14,559 nt of DNA, from positions 1 to 14,559 of the forward strand of contig CAJXHQ010000023.1 in assembly GCA_913054485.1 (NCBI GenBank), given 5' to 3'. The notes beneath the pieces are model-generated. The model had not been told where the DNA came from, did no database searches, and worked only from the letters and a program-made list of their open reading frames with translations. Shown piece by piece: positions 7,143-13,486 of the stretch. Positions within the stretch are counted from its first letter, which is position 1. Each line of letters begins with the position of its first letter. Origin of the DNA: an uncultured Paracoccaceae bacterium (lineage in GTDB: Bacteria > Pseudomonadota > Alphaproteobacteria > Rhodobacterales > Rhodobacteraceae). The position numbers and the translations under genes are program-made.

Positions 7143-8111
7143 TTGCCTCCCTCCTCCAGCGACCTCGAGCTTCTCTCCGCCCGCACCGGGCTAGCCTTTC
7201 TGCAAACCTTCGTCGACCTGTTGCAGGAGGTGGTCCAGATGGACCTCATCTCGATCAGCGTGCTGCGGGTGGCGGGGCACGAAAGCTTCCAGGTGCAGGT
7301 CGGCTGGATGGACGGGGAGACGCTGGAAAACTACGAATATGACGCCTGCTACACCCCCTGCCTTGAGGTCATCCGCACCGGCGGGAGGGTCATGGTGCAC
7401 GAGAACGTGCAATCCGCCTTCCCCAAGGATGAATTCCTGCGCAACAAGGCGCTGCAAAGCTACCTCGGCGTCCCGGTCTGCAATGTCCATGGCGAGGTCA
7501 CCGGCCTGATCCAGATCGGCTGGCGCCAGCAGACCACGCCGGAGGAATGCGCGCAGATCCTCGACACCATCAGCGACTTCTCCGCCCGCATCGCCAGCGA
7601 GCTGGAGAACCTGCGCATGATGCGCATCCTCAAGGCCCTCGCGCGCGGACCCGAAGCACAGGCCCCCGGGGGCGTTTTCCACCTCATCGCCGGGCAGATC
7701 CAGCAGCTCCTCAGCGCCAAGGCTGTCTTCGTGGCCGAATGCTCCCGCACCGACCAGCGCTATTTCAACATCCTCGCCTATATCGAAAACGGCACCTGGC
7801 TGCACGCCATGGAAGGCACGTCCCTCACCTACGAGGGCCGCCCCTGCGAGCATCTCAGAACGCAGGAGGAGTTCCGCATAGATACCGGCCTGGCCGAGGC
7901 CTACCCGCAGCACCCGCGCTACCGCGAGGCCGGCTTTGACGCCTACCTCGGCATTCGTGTTTCTGACGCCAAGGGCACCGCGCTCGGCCATATCGTTGTC
8001 TTCCACGGCGAGGCCGTCATCACCCACCAGCTGGAGACCGAACTGCTGGCAATACTGCGCGACCGGCTGGGGTTCGAGATCCTGCGGCGGCTCACCCGGG
8101 CCTCCGGTTGA
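7143..8111 (+). CDS. Double GAF-domain protein without output domain
   Basis: The 322-residue product is two consecutive GAF modules. GAF1 is about 10-155 (ACYTPCLEVI near 68-77, ALQSYLGVPV 103-112, GLIQIGW 121-127). GAF2 is about 165-312 (TSLTYEGRPCEHL 226-238, FDAYLGIRV 265-273, ALGHIVVFHG 280-289). Both have the G-TPCE-V and YLG-P patterns of ligand-sensing GAF domains. No kinase, cyclase, PAS or DNA-binding region is present, so any output must come from a partner. The only start in this frame that leaves GAF1 whole is TTG 7143, with a weak ribosome site. An ATG at 7118 in another frame would fuse naturally if one C were removed (see findings), so the 5' end is uncertain. Confidence 0.75.
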   Translation: MPPSSSDLELLSARTGLAFLQTFVDLLQEVVQMDLISISVLRVAGHESFQVQVGWMDGETLENYEYDACYTPCLEVIRTGGRVMVHENVQSAFPKDEFLRNKALQSYLGVPVCNVHGEVTGLIQIGWRQQTTPEECAQILDTISDFSARIASELENLRMMRILKALARGPEAQAPGGVFHLIAGQIQQLLSAKAVFVAECSRTDQRYFNILAYIENGTWLHAMEGTSLTYEGRPCEHLRTQEEFRIDTGLAEAYPQHPRYREAGFDAYLGIRVSDAKGTALGHIVVFHGEAVITHQLETELLAILRDRLGFEILRRLTRASG

Positions 8112-8164
8112 CCCGCCTCAGCCCGCCTCTAGCTATAGGGGGATCCAACAGCCAGGAGGCCGCC

Positions 8165-8362
8165 ATGCTCTACCCGCTCGCCACGCTTGAAACCGCCACG
8201 CTCGACGCCATCCAGGCGCTGGAAAAGGACCTCGGCACGCCGGTGGTGGCCCTCGCCGGAGTAGAGGCCGAGACCTGCAAGCTGAAGCAGGAGCAGCTCG
8301 CCCGGCTGCAAAAACTGGAAGCGGAGCTGGGCGTCGTCCTTGTCGCCCTCCGCCCCAGCTGA
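8165..8362 (+). CDS. Small hypothetical protein (65 residues)
   Basis: The ATG is preceded by a strong AGGAGG six to seven bases upstream, which chooses it over the longer open frame from 8108. The protein is mostly helical, with a charged central helix (CKLKQEQLARLQKLEAELG, about 38-56) that could pair as a coiled coil, between two hydrophobic valine/alanine-rich segments. No transmembrane segment, signal peptide or known domain was recognised. It follows the GAF gene by 53 bases on the same strand and converges on usp with a 5-base gap. Function unknown. Confidence 0.7.
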   Translation: MLYPLATLETATLDAIQALEKDLGTPVVALAGVEAETCKLKQEQLARLQKLEAELGVVLVALRPS

Positions 8363-8367
8363 GTCGC

Positions 8368-8781
8368 TCACCGCACCACGTAGACCGAGCATTTCGCATG
8401 TGACGCCACATAGCCTGCGTTGGAGGCGAAGATATGCTCCATGAAGCCGGGCACATGCGAGGCCATGACGATCAGATCGGCCCCCATGTCGCCCGCGGCC
8501 TTGATCAGAAGCCCGCCAAGATCGGCGGCCACATCCACGTCAACCAGCGGCTTGGCCGCCACCGGGATCCCGGCCCTGTCTGAGATCTCGGCAGCATAAG
8601 CCGCCAGCTTCTCGGCATATTCAGCCGGATTATGCGCCGCCTCGCTTGGCGCCGAGCTTGTCACCCCGGCCAGCGTCAGCTTCGCCAGGTCCGCCTTCGC
8701 CAGCTGCACCGCAATCGCAACCGCCGCCGCCAGCTGCTCTTTATGCGCCAGATCAACCGGCACCATGATGGACTGTACCAT
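8368..8781 (-). CDS. Universal stress protein (UspA family)
   Basis: The 137-residue single Usp domain starts at MVQSIMVPVDL, the typical first strand, with AGGAG at good spacing upstream. The open frame further upstream to 9015 is non-coding in character. The C-terminal nucleotide-binding region reads MGADLIVMASHVPGFMEHIFASNAGYV (99-125), matching the family's GADLIV-GSH layout. The G-2x-G-9x-G(S/T) loop is altered (ASHVPG with ASNA), so ATP binding is uncertain. Usp proteins act in the cytoplasm in survival under starvation or oxygen limitation. The upstream FNR-type box and matched -10 element indicate oxygen-responsive expression, as is common for roseobacter usp genes. Confidence 0.9.
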   Translation of the reverse strand: MVQSIMVPVDLAHKEQLAAAVAIAVQLAKADLAKLTLAGVTSSAPSEAAHNPAEYAEKLAAYAAEISDRAGIPVAAKPLVDVDVAADLGGLLIKAAGDMGADLIVMASHVPGFMEHIFASNAGYVASHAKCSVYVVR

Positions 8782-8808
8782 TTTGGATCTCCTCTCCTTG
8801 ATGGAAGG

Positions 8809-8850
8809 AGTATGCCCGCATTGCCGCCGCCCGGCCTTGATCTGACGCAA
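8809..8850 (-). promoter_or_regulatory. FNR-type box and -10 element of the usp promoter
   Basis: The 14-base site TTGATCTGACGCAA (8837-8850; TTGCGTCAGATCAA on the coding strand) keeps the TTG-N8-CAA core of FNR/FnrL/Dnr boxes, with one perfect TTGAT half. On the minus strand CATACT (8814-8809) fits a -10 element and predicts a start near 8802. The box centre (8843.5) is then exactly at -41.5, the classical class II activator position. The implied leader is 21 bases and contains the ribosome site. Confidence 0.65.
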
Positions 8851-8888
8851 CGGGGCCGGGCGGACGTGAGGCGCGCGCTCCACTTGCA

Positions 8889-9014
8889 GGCCCGCGCCCG
8901 GGCCGAGGGGTGGGCGAAAAGCGCCCACCCTGTGGGGGTGAACAGGGACCGTGGCCCCAGTGGGGCCGCGTAAGCCCTGCGAACGCCGGGCGCTGCCCGT
9001 GCACAGCACGGGCA
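8889..9014. other. Cluster of four hairpins in a 331-base gene-free stretch (8782-9112)
   Basis: Within 126 bases there are four inverted repeats: GGCCCG/CGGGCC (8889-8904, loop 4), perfect 9-base arms GGGTGGGCG/CGCCCACCC (8908-8930, loop AAAAG), 9-base arms with one wobble CGTGGCCCC/GGGGCCGCG (8950-8970, loop AGT), and perfect 9-base arms TGCCCGTGC/GCACGGGCA (8994-9014, loop ACA). None is followed by a U run on either strand. They lie between the usp promoter and the end of tetR. They could form Rho-assisted transcription ends, a structured RNA, or a dispersed intergenic repeat. The rest of the gap (9015-9112) shows nothing I can name. Confidence 0.55.
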
Positions 9015-9112
9015 AGGTGGCAATCAGGTGGTCACTCTAAAAAGACAGCTATGCCGACGAAGCGGCCGTTGGATGCAGCCCTCGCTAAGATCGCATTGCA
9101 TTCGTTGGTTCG

Positions 9113-9706
9113 TTATTCGTCCTGTAACAGGCTCTCAGTGAGGGTTAGATTTAGGTGGTTAGCGATCGCGTCTTCGCTCCATCCACAGTCTCTTTTCAGT
9201 AGACCCCAGACCTGAACACTCGTTTGTGCCCAAAGGAACTGGCTTGCTTGCTCCGGAGTCCATTGGTCCTTCAGGGCGCCATCCCTTTGAAAGCTTCGCG
9301 TCAGATCAAGTAGCCACTCGCGCAGCTCGTCCATGCGATCAGCCCATGCGGTCGCTGCCTCAGAATCGGTCTCGCGCAGCCGGATAAGGTCCTTTGCCAC
9401 AGGGTAGATCTTGGGAACAAACTCGAGCCAGGCTTGCAATGTCATGGCCAGCCTTTCCTTTGGTTGTTTGAGATTCAGCGCCGCATCAAATTGCTCCTTG
9501 ATCCCGAACCTCTCATCAGCTCGCCTAACCAGTGCGACCAGCAAACCGCCCCGAGAGCCAAAGTGAAGATACACTGTCTGGCGGCTGATCCCGACCGCAG
9601 TGGCGATCTTGGAGACGGAAACATCAGCGCCCTGTTCGGAAATCAGATCCCAAGCTGCATCGAGAACCTCCGCTCGTGTTTTGTCGCCCCGAATGTTTGT
9701 TGACAC
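9113..9706 (-). CDS. TetR/AcrR-family transcriptional repressor
   Basis: From GTG 9706 the product is 197 residues. The N-terminal helix-turn-helix is typical: TRAEVLDAAWDLISEQG (10-26), then VSVSKIATAVGISRQTVYLHFGSRGGLL (29-56). The remaining ~140 helical residues form the ligand-binding and dimerisation domain, whose ligand is unknown. The frame is open further upstream to TTG 9766, with ATG 9739 available. However, a strong minus-strand promoter (TTGACG 9766-9761, 17-base spacer, TTTAAT 9743-9738) places the transcript start near 9731, downstream of both. This leaves GTG 9706, with AGGA ten bases upstream. It is divergent from the DUF1330-like gene and shares its operator. Codon use and lower GC differ from neighbouring genes. 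Confidence 0.85.
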   Translation of the reverse strand: MSTNIRGDKTRAEVLDAAWDLISEQGADVSVSKIATAVGISRQTVYLHFGSRGGLLVALVRRADERFGIKEQFDAALNLKQPKERLAMTLQAWLEFVPKIYPVAKDLIRLRETDSEAATAWADRMDELREWLLDLTRSFQRDGALKDQWTPEQASQFLWAQTSVQVWGLLKRDCGWSEDAIANHLNLTLTESLLQDE

Positions 9707-9766
9707 CTGTAACGATTCCTGTTTATTGACACGCGTCATTAAAGAGGAGAACACAATGAACGTCAA
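9700..9766. promoter_or_regulatory. Divergent promoters and shared TetR-type operator
   Basis: Rightward promoter: TTGACA (9700-9705), 16-base spacer, TTTATT (9722-9727), predicted start near 9734. Leftward promoter for tetR: TTGACG (9766-9761), 17-base spacer, TTTAAT (9743-9738), predicted start near 9731. Between them lies the 20-base imperfect palindrome TTATTGACACGCGTCATTAA (9723-9742), with 8 of 10 pairs complementary. It covers the rightward -10 element, both predicted starts and the leftward -10 element. Repressor bound there would shut both genes. AGAGGAG (9744-9750) is the ribosome site of the rightward gene. Confidence 0.68.
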
Positions 9767-10199
9767 TGAAACACTCAGTTCGCTCGTCGATGCCTATGGC
9801 GATGGGGCCGACGGCAATGCTCCAACACCGGATCAGTGGCGGCGTGTCTTGGAGCGAGACCCGGACAGCTCATTCAGTTTGGTGAACTTTTTTAAGTTCA
9901 ACGATAAAGCCGACTACGGCTCTGGCGATGAACCCGAAGCATCAGGAGACGAGGCATTCCAGCGCTATGCCGATGTCAGCGTGCCCTCGATGAAAGGCGC
10001 AGGAGGCGAGTTTCTGGCTGTCGCGCCATTCGCGGGGAGTTTGCTCGGGAATGATCAGGATTGGGATTTGATTGCGATCGGAAAGTACCCGAACCTCAAG
10101 GCGTTCATGTCGCTGTACTTGAACGCGGCGTATATCCAAGCCTTCCGGCACCGAACAGCCGCAGTGGCACGTCAGAATGTAGTTGTTATGGAACACTGA
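9756..10199 (+). CDS. DUF1330-like alpha/beta-barrel protein
   Basis: The 147-residue product shows the dimeric ferredoxin-like barrel pattern of DUF1330 and related proteins: a strand FSLVNFFKFND (about 40-50), EAFQRYADVSVPSMKGAGGEFLAVAP through the middle, then DWDLIAIGKYPNLKAFMSLY and a final strand RQNVVVME. Members are small soluble cytoplasmic proteins with no settled activity. Relatives in the same fold act as monooxygenases, isomerases or dehalogenase-like enzymes. There is no signal peptide or membrane segment. The start ATG has AGAGGAG upstream. Divergence from a TetR gene with a shared operator suggests induction by a small molecule that this protein may act on. This is inference. 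Confidence 0.7.
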   Translation: MNVNETLSSLVDAYGDGADGNAPTPDQWRRVLERDPDSSFSLVNFFKFNDKADYGSGDEPEASGDEAFQRYADVSVPSMKGAGGEFLAVAPFAGSLLGNDQDWDLIAIGKYPNLKAFMSLYLNAAYIQAFRHRTAAVARQNVVVMEH

Positions 10200-10204
10200 T
10201 ACAC

Positions 10205-10244
10205 AATCAGCATTAGACGAAGAGCTCGAGATCTTCGTCTGATT
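10205..10244 (+). terminator. Hairpin after the DUF1330-like gene, possible terminator
   Basis: Perfect 9-base arms AGACGAAGA (10215-10223) and TCTTCGTCT (10232-10240) enclose an 8-base loop, starting 15 bases after the stop codon. A competing pair AATCAG (10205-10210)/CTGATT (10239-10244) overlaps it. The following GATTGGTTATTGG is only moderately T-rich, so intrinsic termination is uncertain. Confidence 0.45.
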
Positions 10245-10251
10245 GGTTATT

Positions 10252-10306
10252 GGCTCAAAGCGGAAAGTCGTTGGCGCCGCAGCATTGGTCAGTGTGGGCT
10301 CAAAGC
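10252..10306. repeat. Pair of 10-base direct repeats at the edge of the low-GC module
   Basis: GGCTCAAAGC occurs at 10252-10261 and again at 10297-10306, 45 bases apart. The pair lies between the DUF1330-like gene and the BrnA gene, where composition returns to the high-GC norm. It may be part of a decayed intergenic repeat. No matching copy was noticed at the left edge near 9030, so it does not define a target-site duplication. Confidence 0.35.
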
Positions 10307-10313
10307 TGCCCTC

Positions 10314-10661
10314 TCACCTCTCCCGGATCTGCCGCATGTTCTCATGCGCCGCCAGAAACAGCCGCGGGATCGTGTCATCCCCGACATAGCCCTGGATATG
10401 GCCCGAGATCAGCGCCAGCCAGTAGATGCGCAGCACCGCGTTCATCCGGCGGCTGTAGTTCGGCCCCAGCTTGCGGAACCATTTCACCATGTCCGCGTCC
10501 AGCCGGATCGTCACCCGGGTTTTCGGCCCCTCGTGGCGGTCCCAGGTATCCAGCCCGTTCCAGTCCTCCGGCAGGCTCTTGTCGAACCACTGGCTGCGCA
10601 GCGCCTCCTGGTGGGCCTCCAGTTCCAGCTGCACCTCGGTGCTCCATTTCTTGCGTGTCAT
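10314..10661 (-). CDS. BrnA-family antitoxin-like protein, orphan
   Basis: The product is 115 residues. Its centre, KTRVTIRLDADMVKWFRKLGPNYSRRMNAVLRIY (47-80), matches the BrnA antitoxin family, a ribbon-helix-helix DNA-binding fold: strand VTIRLDADM, then two helices. BrnA normally neutralises the RNase toxin BrnT and represses their operon, with brnT directly upstream. Here no BrnT-sized frame is present on either side, so it is an orphan regulator or a relic. N-terminal residues 1-46 are charged and helical, longer than a minimal RHH domain. The ATG has AGGAGG at five-base spacing. A small inverted repeat lies just upstream. Confidence 0.8.
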   Translation of the reverse strand: MTRKKWSTEVQLELEAHQEALRSQWFDKSLPEDWNGLDTWDRHEGPKTRVTIRLDADMVKWFRKLGPNYSRRMNAVLRIYWLALISGHIQGYVGDDTIPRLFLAAHENMRQIRER

Positions 10662-10670
10662 GCGGGCCTC

Positions 10671-10685
10671 CTGTTTGACTAACAG
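10671..10685. promoter_or_regulatory. Possible operator of the BrnA-like gene
   Basis: CTGTT and AACAG form 5-base inverted arms around TGACT, immediately upstream of (and overlapping) the ribosome site of the BrnA-like gene. RHH antitoxins usually bind such short palindromes in their own promoters. Short enough to be chance. Confidence 0.3.
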
Positions 10686-10745
10686 CCTGTTGCATCAGCG
10701 GGAAGGATGCACAGCAAAGGTTAACGCGCGGCGTGGCATGCGCCC

Positions 10746-10790
10746 GGTGCACAGGGGGTGCACGCAGGGTGTACGGGGATCACCCCCTGT
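10746..10790 (+). promoter_or_regulatory. Tandem 11-base repeats within a 10-base inverted repeat upstream of prfC
   Basis: Three adjacent 11-base units, GGTGCACAGGG (10746-10756), GGTGCACGCAG (10757-10767) and GGTGTACGGGG (10768-10778), place GTGCAC-like palindromes exactly one helical turn apart. Overlapping them, ACAGGGGGTG (10751-10760) and CACCCCCTGT (10781-10790) are perfect inverted arms 20 bases apart, followed by TTTTCC. The structure ends six bases before the predicted -35 box of prfC. It could be a protein-binding array or a terminator-like hairpin. Confidence 0.5.
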
Positions 10791-10795
10791 TTTCC

Positions 10796-10823
10796 TTGCC
10801 CAAGGCCCAAATCCTGATATATG
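10796..10823 (+). promoter_or_regulatory. Predicted prfC promoter giving a leaderless transcript
   Basis: TTGCCC (10796-10801) and TATATG (10818-10823) are separated by 16 bases and match the sigma-70 boxes at 4 of 6 positions each. The start predicted seven bases past the -10 box falls on 10830-10831, the A of the prfC ATG. No ribosome site precedes that ATG, which fits a leaderless message. Confidence 0.5.
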
Positions 10824-10830
10824 CGCGCTC

Positions 10831-12438
10831 ATGCTGGACAACGCCTCAAACCGCCCCAAACTGCCGCCCGAAATCGCCCGCCGCCGCACCTTTGCGATCA
10901 TCTCGCATCCGGATGCGGGCAAGACGACGCTGACGGAGAAGTTTCTGCTCTATGGCGGTGCGATCCAGATGGCCGGCCAGGTCCGCGCCAAGGGTGAGGC
11001 CCGGCGCACCCGCTCGGACTTCATGCAGATGGAAAAGGACCGCGGCATCTCGGTCTCGGCATCGGCAATGTCTTTTGATTTCAGCGGCTTCCGCTTCAAT
11101 CTGGTGGATACGCCCGGCCACTCTGACTTCTCGGAAGACACCTACCGGACCCTCACTGCAGTGGATGCGGCGGTGATGGTGATCGACGGCGCCAAGGGTG
11201 TGGAAAGCCAGACCCAGAAGCTGTTCGAGGTCTGCCGCCTGCGCGACCTGCCGATCCTGACCTTCTGTAACAAGATGGACCGCGAAAGCCGGGACACCTT
11301 TGATATCATTGACGAAATCCAGGAGAACCTGGCCATCGACGTGACGCCTGCCAGCTGGCCGATCGGCGTCGGGCGGGATTTCATCGGCTGCTACGACATG
11401 CTGCGCGACCGGTTGGAGCTGATGGACCGCGCCGACCGCAACAAGGTTGCGGAAAGCATTGAAATCAACGGCTTGGACGACCCGCGCCTGGCCGAACACG
11501 TGCCGGAACACCTGCTGGAGAAGCTGCTGGAAGAGGTCGAAATGGCCCGCGAGCTGCTGCCGGCACTTGACCCGCAGTCGGTCCTTGAGGGCCATATGAC
11601 CCCGATCTGGTTCGGCTCTGCCATCAATTCCTTCGGTGTGAAAGAGCTGATGGACGGTATCAGCACCTACGGCCCCGAACCGCAGCCGCAGTCCGCACAG
11701 CCCCGCGCCATGGCACCGGAAGAAAAGAAGGTTGCCGGATTTGTCTTTAAAGTTCAGGCTAATATGGACCCCAAGCACCGCGACCGCGTGGCTTTCGTGC
11801 GCATGGCGTCGGGGCATTTCAAACGCGGCATGAAGCTCACCCATGTGCGCACCAAGAAGCCGATGGCGATCTCCAACCCGGTGCTGTTCCTGGCCTCGGA
11901 CCGCGAATTGGCAGAGGAGGCCTGGGCCGGCGATATCATCGGCATCCCCAACCACGGCCAGCTGCGCATCGGTGATACGCTGACCGAAGGTGAGGCGCTG
12001 CGCGTCACCGGTATCCCGTCTTTCGCGCCGGAGCTGCTGCAAGGCGTGCGCGCAGGCGATCCGCTGAAGTCCAAGCATCTGGAAAAGGCGCTGATGCAAT
12101 TTGCCGAAGAAGGGGCCGCCAAGGTCTTCAAACCCTCCATCGGCTCGGGCTTTATTGTCGGTGTGGTCGGCGCGCTGCAGTTCGAGGTTCTGGCCAGCCG
12201 GATCGAGATGGAATACGGGCTGCCAGTTCGCTTTGAGCAAAGCCAGTTCACCTCGGCACGCTGGGTGAGCGGTGACAAGCAAGCGCTTGATAAGTTTGTC
12301 AATGTGAACAAGCAGCACATCGCGCATGACCATGACGGCGACATCGTTTATCTCACCCGCCTGCAATGGGACATCGACCGGGTGGAACGCGATTATCCGG
12401 ACTTGCAACTGACAGCGACCAAAGAAATGATGGTCTGA
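10831..12438 (+). CDS. prfC: Peptide chain release factor 3 (RF3)
   Basis: The 535-residue translational GTPase is close to the ~529 residues of E. coli RF3. G-domain motifs are intact: P-loop SHPDAGKTT (25-33), switch I with DRGISVS (70-76), DTPGH (93-97) and NKMD (147-150). RF3-typical text includes IQMAGQVRAKG (45-55), and domains II and III follow to the C terminus. RF3 uses GTP to release RF1/RF2 from the ribosome after termination. The frame is open upstream to 10471, but similarity begins at MLDNASNRPKLPPEIARRRTF, and the sequence before it carries promoter and repeat signals. No ribosome site is visible, and the start is probably leaderless. The glycosyltransferase gene starts 24 bases after the stop. 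Confidence 0.95.
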   Translation: MLDNASNRPKLPPEIARRRTFAIISHPDAGKTTLTEKFLLYGGAIQMAGQVRAKGEARRTRSDFMQMEKDRGISVSASAMSFDFSGFRFNLVDTPGHSDFSEDTYRTLTAVDAAVMVIDGAKGVESQTQKLFEVCRLRDLPILTFCNKMDRESRDTFDIIDEIQENLAIDVTPASWPIGVGRDFIGCYDMLRDRLELMDRADRNKVAESIEINGLDDPRLAEHVPEHLLEKLLEEVEMARELLPALDPQSVLEGHMTPIWFGSAINSFGVKELMDGISTYGPEPQPQSAQPRAMAPEEKKVAGFVFKVQANMDPKHRDRVAFVRMASGHFKRGMKLTHVRTKKPMAISNPVLFLASDRELAEEAWAGDIIGIPNHGQLRIGDTLTEGEALRVTGIPSFAPELLQGVRAGDPLKSKHLEKALMQFAEEGAAKVFKPSIGSGFIVGVVGALQFEVLASRIEMEYGLPVRFEQSQFTSARWVSGDKQALDKFVNVNKQHIAHDHDGDIVYLTRLQWDIDRVERDYPDLQLTATKEMMV

Positions 12439-12462
12439 CACCAAGATCAGGAACCCTGCGCC

Positions 12463-13431
12463 GTGGCCTCCTCCCCCCAGCCTGACCAACCGGACCTGCC
12501 GCGCTGGGGGACTGTTTCGACGATCAAGGCCGGGGCCCGGGATATCCTGAACTTCGCCGGCTACCACCTGGAGGCCGGCGCATCACAACTGTTCCTCTAT
12601 CTTGACGCCCCCTGCCCCGAGGCGATGCCGCATCTGCGGGCGCATCCCGCCATCCGGGTGTTCAATTGCACCCCCGCCTTCTGGGAGAAGCGGCACGGCG
12701 GGCGGCCGGAGAAACATCAGGCCAGGCAAAGCGCCAATGCAACCCGGACCTACCGGCGGTTCTGCGGCGGGCTGGACTGGCTGACCCACATCGACGCGGA
12801 TGAGTTCATCTGGTCCGAAGAGCCTGTTGCGCAGCTGCTTTGTAACTTGCCCGCCTCTGATCCAAGCGTACAGGTACGGCCCGTCGAATCCCTCGGCGGC
12901 AGCCGGTCCGCCTTCAAGGCAGCCGCCGCGCCGGGACCTGGCCGCGCCGCAACGGTGGCACGCGCCTACCCCGGATTCGGAGAACACCTGAAGACGGGCT
13001 TTCTGAGCCACACCCAAGGCAAAGTCTTCCTGCGCACCGGTCTTTCTGACGTTCAGTTCAGAATCCACCACGGTTTTCAGAACGGTGAAGAATTGAAAGC
13101 CCGGATAGACCTGCCGGGCGCGGATCTGTGCCATCTGCATGGCAAGGATTGGGACGATTGGCACCGGCAATACGGCTACCGGCTGCAAAAAGGATCCTAC
13201 CGGGCTGAGCTGAGCCCGGCCCGGCCCCGCGGCAAGGGCGGCGTCAACCTGCATGACCTGCTGAGCGCGCTTGAGGCCGAAGGCGGGACGGAGGGCCTGC
13301 AGCGCTTTTACCAGGACGTCTGTGCCGACACACCCGCCCTGAGGGCCCGTCTGGAAGCGGAAGGCCTGTTGCGGATCCGCGCCTTGCCTCTGGACGAGTT
13401 GCGCCGGAAACATTTCCCCGATTTCGGGTAA
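12463..13431 (+). CDS. Glycosyltransferase family 2-like protein (PF13704 type)
   Basis: The 322-residue product begins at GTG, with AGGA about eleven bases upstream. It opens with a strand and helix, TVSTIKAGARDILNFAGYHLEAGASQLFLYLD (17-48), and carries DWLTHIDADEF (105-115), where DAD is the metal/nucleotide-sugar motif of GT-A enzymes. Further conserved features are FLRTG, a RIHHG segment and CHLHGKDWDDWHRQY with several His/Trp residues, as in the Glyco_tranf_2_4 group common in roseobacters. No membrane segment or signal peptide is seen. It probably transfers a sugar to a surface polysaccharide or lipid. Donor and acceptor are unknown. It follows prfC closely and may be read through from it. 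Confidence 0.82.
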   Translation: MASSPQPDQPDLPRWGTVSTIKAGARDILNFAGYHLEAGASQLFLYLDAPCPEAMPHLRAHPAIRVFNCTPAFWEKRHGGRPEKHQARQSANATRTYRRFCGGLDWLTHIDADEFIWSEEPVAQLLCNLPASDPSVQVRPVESLGGSRSAFKAAAAPGPGRAATVARAYPGFGEHLKTGFLSHTQGKVFLRTGLSDVQFRIHHGFQNGEELKARIDLPGADLCHLHGKDWDDWHRQYGYRLQKGSYRAELSPARPRGKGGVNLHDLLSALEAEGGTEGLQRFYQDVCADTPALRARLEAEGLLRIRALPLDELRRKHFPDFG

Positions 13432-13486
13432 ACTGTCGCCTTTCAGGCGCAACACCGCATGCAAACGCCGAAAATCGTGCCTCTAT

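Noticed and set aside
8782..9015. N-terminal extension of the Usp frame up to 9015
   Set aside because: The Usp fold begins at MVQSIMVPVD with a good ribosome site, and the extension would cross the FNR-type promoter and the hairpin cluster.
10252..10306. Attachment-site duplication for the low-GC module
   Set aside because: Both copies of GGCTCAAAGC are on the right edge, and no copy was seen near the left edge. No integrase or transposase is present.
10200..10313. A BrnT toxin gene next to the BrnA-like gene
   Set aside because: Only 114 bases are available, with stop codons and a hairpin. On the other side, 10662-10830 is regulatory and too short for a ~90-residue gene.
10471..10830. 120-residue N-terminal extension of prfC
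   Set aside because: RF3 similarity starts at 10831. The extension is antisense to the BrnA-like gene and crosses the repeat and promoter region.
10846..12567. 573-residue open frame on the minus strand
   Set aside because: It lies antisense over prfC. Its length follows from the GC-rich third codon positions of the real gene, and the translation has no recognisable domain or ribosome site.
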